Shown here: positions 57,391 through 64,000 of the stretch, in pieces
How the letters are laid out: each line of letters opens with the position of its first letter
Numbering within the stretch: position 1 is the first letter of the stretch
From: Gnetum montanum
Taxonomy: Eukaryota > Streptophyta > Gnetopsida > Gnetales > Gnetaceae
Reading direction: 5' to 3'
DNA: 64,000 nucleotides
NCBI GenBank assembly: GCA_015680685.1
Contig: MNCI01020745.1
Location: 331,653 to 395,652 of the forward strand
Notes under the pieces: model-generated
Databases searched by the model: none
The model's input: the letters and a program-made list of their open reading frames with translations, nothing else
What the model was told of the DNA's origin: nothing
Translations under genes and position numbers: made by a program

Positions 57391-57834
57391 TACTTATTTA
57401 CATTTTAGTCTACAAGCTTGTTACCTAGCCAATTTTACTTCTTCATTGCATCATAACTATGTGGGTTGTCCAACATAGCCTTATACCGTAATCACAATAT
57501 GAAACTTTATAACATGCATAAAACTATAATGCTAAAATGATATAATCAAAACCAAAATTTTAAAATGATAATTAAAATGTCTAAAATAATAGAACCATGG
57601 TCACATAGTATAGGAAAAGTCTAAATGATATGCCACAAAACAATAAACCATCTGTCAACTAAATTAATGGCTAACACTAGCCATAACAACATTAAGGTCA
57701 AATATGATCAATGAAATAACTGAAATAGACAACGATGACAAGGTAAGATTAATTAATAATCAATGCATTGTAAAGCCAAGCTAATAAATTAAACAAAATA
57801 GAACATAATAAAATCATATAATAAACAAACATTA
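57391..57834. other. AT-rich stretch without features
   Basis: No frame, repeat or site that I can support, except general A-richness. It may be the 3' flank of the minus-strand decayed gene. Confidence 0.4.
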
Positions 57835-60800
57835 GGGGACTTTGGCATGATATACTCCAAGGGAAGATTTTAAAGGCCAACCTCGAAATTATGGAGGATT
57901 TGGTCTTCCATCATGTGGGTCCAATCCACATCCCCAAGATTAACATCCATTAGGGTGCTACTCTTGTCAATGTTTATCCATGTGGATGGCTCCCATGACA
58001 TAATAGCAATTGATACCTCACCTGAGGCAATAGAGATCTAAGGGGTAGGGGATTCAGCCATAGTCAGAGTGTTTCCAAATAGTTTGTAGGCACTTTCATC
58101 TTGAATCCCCTTTATGAATAGCTCCAACTTGCACCATTTGGTAGACTCATTTTTTAACCACTTAATATAAGACTCACATTTGACCTTATACTTCTTTTTT
58201 CATCCTTCTATGCTCAACCCCACTCAGGAACCCAAACATAGTAATCTTTCCACTCTTTGGCCTTGCTGGCAATCAAGTCCATTTGCAATCGCTACTCTGC
58301 CATCTCTCTAGCAAGGGTAGCCTTGTCATGGATGTATGACATTAAAGTAATGTTCCCACATGATCTCCTTAGTTCATAAAGACTATTTATTAGTCACTTG
58401 GGCTTTCACAAAAGCCTTGCAATCCTAGAGATCATTGATTACCTGAGCCTACCTCTTAGTCTCTTCCTTCAAGGCCACAACTTGTTTCCATAGGGATTCG
58501 TTGGACCATTGGAATTTCCATGAAGTTTTGGTGCATTAAATTGCAATAATAGTTGCACTTTCATACAACCTTTCTGAAACATTTTGCACTCCAAGTGGAA
58601 GAAGTCTATCTTCATGGCATGGTTGGAGTCCCACTCAACCTTAGGCATTGTAAGAAATATAATCATGAAGCATATACATAAGCATAATATACAACAAGAA
58701 TGGCTATAATGAAAACATGTAACCAATATGCCTATAAAAATCTATATAAAACAATTAAAGGCAAAATGAAATCAAGTTCTTACCAACTTCAGAAGCAACC
58801 TATTACAACTAATCAATTATATCCTTGGCTACCCCACACATGAACTCCACCTTGTCAGGAACCTCTACCCATGGCTTCATGCTGAATGTAGCAGTAGAGG
58901 AATCTGCTTGGGGCTCAATAGCTATAATAGATATAACAATCAACTAACATTTATAATAAGAATTAAACATAAAATAGGAAAATATAATGAATAACACAAA
59001 AATGTATTCATACCTGGAACCTTATCCAAGATGTTGATTGGGGGTTCCCTTAGCAATGGTTTGCCAAATAGGGTGTCCAAGTCCTCTAGTGCAACATTGG
59101 CCAACCCTGCACCCTCATGTTGCTATAGCTTGGGTTGCTAGTTCTTATCACTTGTGTACAAGAATAATAAACATAAAAAATTAAAACAACATAACATATT
59201 TCATGTAAGACAAAATGATAACATAACCTTAAAGCATAAAATATAAAACATAAAATAAAATTAGAGCATACCTATAACCACATGATGTGTTTGGCCAAGC
59301 TTAAGTATAAACTTTCTCTTTGAAGGTTGCTTAGTGTGCTTCCTCAATCATGGGCTACTTTCACTTTGCTCTAGCTACCCCATCAGCTTTAGCACGTAAT
59401 TCCTTGGCCCTCTCAGTGTTTCCCAATTTGAATTGAGGCTTAATCCCCATGCTATCAAGGGAAGCACAACATATCCCACTAAAATGTTTGGTAATCATAG
59501 ATAGTGATTTCCAAACATCCTCTAGTGGGTTCTGGGTCTACATAGTTGGATAAATATGCTTTATCTAAGGCTTAAAGAGTTAGGATGGGTCTTGACTCAC
59601 CCATCATCCATCCTTACTCACCACTAAAAACTCTACAAATATCCTCAAATATGCTATAAAGAATGCATAGTGCATGTGGCATATTGTGGTGAGATGCTCC
59701 CAAACTTTGAGGATTTGCTCTCATAGCCCAGAGGCCAAGTGAGCAGCCTAATTAAATTAAGCACCTTCAATAAGGACCTTTATCATGATCCATGCCTAGG
59801 CAATATTGATAACCTTTTTCTATGAAAACAACTCTAGAAATGTAGGAGATTTGAACAAGGGATAAGATTCCTTTGCTTTTGATACCTGCAAATCCTTTAG
59901 GGCTAACCTATTATGGTCACGATGAGCACTCAACCATGATTCCACCTTGCCTTGATGGCCCGCCTCCTTTGCTTATTTAGTGGTAGCTCTCATCCCTTTA
60001 GTAGGGACATCAAAGAGATCATAAAAAGTAGCCTCATTGATGGCAAGGTGATTGGCATGTCATGAGCATAGATGATAAACTTCTTGCCTCCTTGGTTAAA
60101 AGAGTTAATGATGTTCACCATCTCAAGAGAAGGAATGATTAGGCTAGAAGCCATGAAAAGAACGAGCAAACCTACATGAGAAATGTTTGCTCGAATGTTT
60201 CTAGGTGCCCTTTTAGTCAACCAATGCTATGCTAATTTCACTTCACCATATTTCAGATGAGGGTCTCCTTGAGAAGTCTCAAAAAAACCAAAGTAATGCT
60301 AGAGGAGGTGGTAGCCCCTACAAGGTAACAAAAATGGCTAGTTAGCTTAAGCATAGGCACATTGTGTAAAACCAAAATATGACAAGAATAACAACCTAAA
60401 ACTATACTGATAAAGCCATGAAAACACTTTAAAAAAAATAGCCTAGAATCATGTAGCCATGAAAATGTTGGAAAAACATAACAAAACAAACAAATAAGAA
60501 AATGTTTACCTTTCTCACCATTCTTCATCTTTCTTGATGAGGGTTGTGATGAGGATCTAGTGGTGGTGGCTTCTTCTACAATGTGTTTAGGGGCCATCCA
60601 CCAATCATGAGCTATCTCATTGGCTTGGCACCTTTGTAAGGTTTTAGTGTAGATGGAGGTGTACTTATCAAAATCACCCTTTACTTACTCAACCACCATG
60701 AGCCTCACTATGGGGCTTTTGGTAAATACCCCCATTGTAGTCTAAGCTAATGTTAAGGTTTGATTTTTCTTGACCAAACCTTGGTTACTAACCCTATACT

Positions 60801-61440
60801 TGCAAGATATTTAGGATCCAAAATGAGAGAAACCAATAAGCTAAGGAAGAATATGTAAATCAAATAAACAAAAATATGAATTTTTCTTTTACAAATACAC
60901 TTACCCTTCTAAACAGTACATTGTGCTGAGAGGATTTTGAAATAATGTGTGGATATAGTGAGCCACCATTAGGGTGTTGTTAGTACTATACTGAGAGAGC
61001 TCTGGCATGTTCCAAATTTGAGATAGTTGGTGAGTCCCCCTAGTATCTTTATTATCAAGAACTTCACCTTCTGCATGGGTTTCAAGATTGTCAACTATGA
61101 ACTTGACGATTAGGTTAGAAGATTGAGGTAGTAAAGTCTTCATGATGGCATTGGCCATGTAAGATAACAAGTTTGACCACATCATCACATTGAATTTTTG
61201 CAATAAATAGGCCAAGAATTCCCTTGCCCCTGGCCAAAACCACAAGGAACCACACATCAAGACAATATTCACAGGTGGGGTGTTGGGCTTTGATAGGTGG
61301 AAACATTAGACTATCCCCACCAACTCAACAATCACTAGGATGGGCTTAAGGAAGGCCTTGCATGGAGGAAACAACACATTGTTAAAACCACTATCAACAT
61401 TTTCATCTATGATTCATGATACTTAAAATAGAAAATAAGA
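57835..61440 (-). pseudogene. Decayed multi-exon gene, antisense to G, with FCP1/NIF-like domain
   Basis: Six minus-strand coding blocks separated by five short introns with GT-AG borders: about 61440-60906, 60798-60510, 60317-59272, 59150-59014, 58921-58784 and about 58639-57837. Introns are 107, 192, 121, 92 and about 144 bases. Stops inside the blocks are nearly all TAG/TAA/TGA where Gln or Arg would restore the frame, and a few single-base slips occur. Block 1 resembles the FCP1/NIF phosphatase domain. Block 3 (ATFYDLFDVPTKG, SYPLFKSPTFLELFS) and block 6 (coiled coil, ETKRXAQVINDL-like) are not recognised. It may be a captured host gene, or an antisense ORF of a Tat element; such ORFs are known between pol and the 3' LTR. 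Confidence 0.6.
60906..61440 (-). pseudogene. Exon 1 of the antisense gene: FCP1/NIF-like phosphatase domain
   Basis: The minus strand reads FLKPILVIVELVGIV (about 61350), then PGAREFLAYLLQKFNVMMWS (about 61235-61175), MKTLLPQS and KFIVDNL, then LSQIWNMPEL and NTLMVAHYIHTLFQNPLST (about 61030-60920). The spacing and the F..FNV..WS, NTL-V and NP motifs follow plant FCP1-homology proteins, which remove phosphate from protein Ser/Thr. The two catalytic Asp near the start of the domain are not preserved (ELVG). The block ends in AAGG and GTAAG, a good splice donor. The upstream part may be cut by the F LTR at 61445. Confidence 0.55.
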
Positions 61441-61444
61441 CTAG

Positions 61445-62191
61445 TGATGAGTGGCGAGGTACCCCTACACTCAACCATATGAAACAAGCGTAGCACGCAC
61501 AATCTGGTCAAACTCCGCAGACTAAATGCCTAAACGCCCCATGGAACACTTGGGGTTAATCGTTCGTTGTCTTCCCAAGCTTGCTTGTATGTGTCACAGT
61601 GTATGGTTAAGCAAGTCTGAGGTATATGATTTTTTTGGTATTTTACGGTTTTCTCCTATGCTAAGAGGTAAAGGGTTGAGAAACTAAAACTAACTCTAAC
61701 TACAGTACTAAGTCCTAGCGTCAGCATCCGTTCCCACTTGTCGTAACCACGTGCTCAAAGTGGTCATACTGAGGCACTTAACTAACCTAAGTGTGACAAG
61801 CAGCCGATTCCTTAACTAGCTATACACATCCATGGATACTCGTAATCAAGTCGTACTTGTTCCACGTTTTAGGAGGAAAGGGTGAGAGAATCTACTCGCG
61901 ATGAGTAGCCGATCCCTTGGCTAGCCGTACACGTTCATCAACGCTCGTAACCAAGTCGTACTCATGCCGCGTTACTAGGAAAGCAGTAAATAACATTAAT
62001 TAAACCTATCCATGCGCTACAAGGTTTATCCACAAAGCTCGTCTTTATTGCCNTTATAGATATGACGGTAGACCGCGATATCGCGTACGCGATATTGTAG
62101 GGAAGGACGCGATATCGCGTACGCGATATCGCAGGGGATGCGATATAGCGGCGGACGCGATATCGTGGCCTGTGCCATTCGCATCTTATCA
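61445..62191 (-). repeat. Element F 3' LTR (minus orientation)
   Basis: 747 bases, TGATGAGTGGCG...CTTATCA on the plus strand. It is shorter than the E LTRs because about 190 bases, including R and the TATA region, are absent at an undetermined base (N, 62053). U3 at 62074-62170 has the best-preserved GCGATATCGCGTACGCGATATCG-type palindromic array in the window. The internal region lies to the right, so this is the 3' LTR. Confidence 0.85.
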
Positions 62192-62212
62192 TACCCCCAT
62201 GACTGAATGAAA
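62192..62212 (-). other. Element F polypurine tract
   Basis: The minus strand reads CATTCAGTCATGGGGGTA, next to the LTR start. Confidence 0.82.
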
Positions 62213-63968
62213 ACTCGTCCTCAAGTTCTTTACAATAATATCAGGTAGGTATGGGATTATTGAGGGAAATGGAACTAATGGACTAACATGTGAACGGTTC
62301 ATTATTACAAGACTTGACAAGATTGGTGTTCATGACAACAAGGGTGAATACCTTATTACAATGACATCAGGCCACATTTGGCAGCTAAGAGAAAAAAGGA
62401 GAGAGAATAGAAGAGAAGAAGAGAGAAGAGTCTTGTGGCTACCAATGCCTAGACTGCACCTTTCGTTGTCCATCCGTAAGTGCATCATCAATCTTGCTCC
62501 TTGCATAGCTATTTCAGCACTGCTCCATTCCAAGTGTTTGCTCCAGATCCATTCCGTTGTTGTATGATTGCCATCTACACACACAACACAATCATATATT
62601 AGCAAGGGTAATTGAATCATCAAGTAAATAATACCTTGCTTCGGTGTAAGTCCATTGGCTAGGTTGTGGTATGGCTGATATGGATCTGGAAATATGTAGA
62701 TGATGACTACCAAAGGTGTAGGGGTTAGGAATAGAAACGAAAAAAATTTGGGGCTTAGGAGAAAAACTGAAAAATCAGGCCCCGTACCCACATGACTAAT
62801 CGTGAACCTCTGGTAGCGTTAGAATGGAGAAAGAAAAGGAGTAAGAAAGATAGGTAAAAAGGGAAAACTATGGCATCAATGAAGTGGATGTCAAGATGGA
62901 AATGAACAAAAATAAAATTAATTGCAAAATGTTAAGGAAAAGAAATTAACTAATGCTCCAAATAGGTGTGTCAGTGGGTCCTTCCCAAAGCAGGCTCATG
63001 CCCTTAGTGCCCTGACAATCCCACATTCAAAGAGTCCGTAGGCTCTAGGAATGTCCTTTGGAACAAGAGCTAAAGTCTTAATTGGAAGAATTTACCAAAA
63101 AGAAAACAATGCATCAACCAAAGTATATACTAATGATACAACCGACAATGAGGTAAACAATGGAGAGAAGGATGGAGAGAAGGAGAAATGAAATGGAATC
63201 CCAAGAACAAGGTGGTGTATAGCCCCTTGTGTGTTTCATGATTAATGTGACTTGGCAATTCTCATTCCAACTCTGGGCTCAAATCAACCACTTCCAGTGA
63301 CTTCGCATCAATGCATTCAGTTAAACCATCCACTTGGATAACGAGGATGCATCTTCAAAGAGCCACCACCATTCCGATGAAACAAAGGAGACAATGGGAA
63401 GCAAGAAGGGCCTTAGTTAGAGGGAACACTTTGGTTCCATAACCAATGCTTGTAGCCCAAATTTTATTTCATCTAAGGGGTGTGCTTTGAATCCTCACTT
63501 TGGTTGTTTTTTTTGTTTTGTGTTTTTATGCGTGGGGACCACACCATGCAAATACTTCTTTGTTTTTATTGTCTCAACTTCCGATTATTGGGTAACATCA
63601 GAATGGTAAGAACACTCAAGAAGAAAACAACCAAGCACCCAAGTGAATGACCAACACAAAAGCATCAAGTTCCTTTGAAGTCACACCCTTTGCAATCCTT
63701 GAGTCTTTCCTTGGTTTGAGAAATACCCAGTCACCGATTCGTTAAAGTTATTATTAAGAAGGAAACTGTGCATTTCCAAGCCGAGGGAAACCATAGAAGT
63801 TGGTGGATGGATGGATGAAGTGATCTCATTGCCTGCCATATCAAAAGGAACATACCTTAGTATCAACATTGTAACTTAAAGGTAAAAACCAAACATTAGT
63901 AATCAATATGAAAACAGTTCATACCATCAGCCCGAACACTTATTGGGTGACGAACTTACATGGTGGAT
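62213..63968 (-). other. Element F post-pol non-coding block (runs out of the window)
   Basis: Collinear with E 28291-29990, including the GA-rich tract (62385-62430) and the shared GTGGGTCCTTCCCAAAGCAG string (62975-62994). No coding frame. Integrase of F, if present, would lie beyond 64000. Confidence 0.75.

Positions 63969-63969
<1 letters not shown>

Positions 63970-64000
<31 letters not shown>
63970..64000. repeat. (AC)n microsatellite at window end
   Basis: Fifteen or more AC units without interruption up to the last base. E at the same relative place (about 30000-30060) has an A/C-rich stretch, so it grew from element sequence. Confidence 0.9.

Noticed and set aside
59881-59890. Possible splice donor TGCAG/GTATC in the antisense gene
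   Set aside because: The reading frame stays open through it for another 600 bases apart from Gln/Arg-type stops, so I keep it as coding.
62074-62170. Regular palindromic repeats that might suggest a CRISPR array
   Set aside because: No spacers of even length; they lie in LTR U3 of a plant retrotransposon.
1-64000. Intact host protein genes, tRNA, rRNA or microRNA genes
   Set aside because: No frame, cloverleaf or rRNA motif that I could support by reading; a tRNAscan-SE and Infernal run would settle the RNA question.

Overview
This is repeat-dominated nuclear DNA from a seed plant with a large, retrotransposon-rich genome. It is AT-rich. I found no intact host gene and no rRNA, tRNA or CRISPR. 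Nearly everything is decayed LTR-retrotransposon sequence, and almost all in-frame stops sit where a Gln or Arg codon is expected (CAG to TAG, CAA to TAA, CGA to TGA). That is the footprint of cytosine methylation followed by deamination in long-silenced elements. A gymnosperm would fit the age and density, but the sequence does not prove it.

Layout, left half. Element A (+) is a gag-only Athila-like element: left LTR fragment 1-627, gag 762-2760, right LTR about 24869-25873. It is split by element B (-), an Athila-type Ty3/gypsy element (LTRs 4141-5008 and 22430-23293) with gag, PR, RT, RNase H, INT and an extra env-position ORF. B is split inside RT by element C (+, 12273-18414), a chromovirus with 564-bp LTRs, initiator-Met PBS, gag, PR, RT, RNase H and a chromodomain, but no integrase core. 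Outside A lies a Ty1/copia relic (25874-27462 and 37354-about 37850), itself split by element E (-, 27463-37353), a complete Athila-like element with an ATTAT-unrelated ATTAC target duplication.

Layout, right half. A second gag-only copy (A', about 37865-45670) is interrupted by an unclassified 3.2-kb insertion (38944-42102, ATTAT duplication) and by a solo LTR (43298-44124). An unassigned LTR-like stretch (45671-47040) leads into a Tat-type gag-PR relic G (about 47640-56690). G is split by element D (+, 48622-55173), a structurally complete element carrying gag and a short second ORF but no pol. Beyond G are a tandem repeat (57256-57390) and then a minus-strand decayed gene with at least six exons (61440 to 57835), whose first recognised exon carries an FCP1/NIF-phosphatase-like domain. 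The window ends in the 3' part of another Athila-like element F (-, LTR 61445-62191).

How the parts relate. A, A', B, D, E and F share TGATGAG...CTCATCA LTR ends or parts of them, an Asp-tRNA type primer site, a conserved polypurine tract and a conserved non-coding block downstream of the coding region. B and E carry pol; A, A' and D carry only gag (plus ORF2 in D). The simplest reading is autonomous and non-autonomous partners of one superfamily. The two items most worth following are the gag-only partners and the spliced antisense gene.
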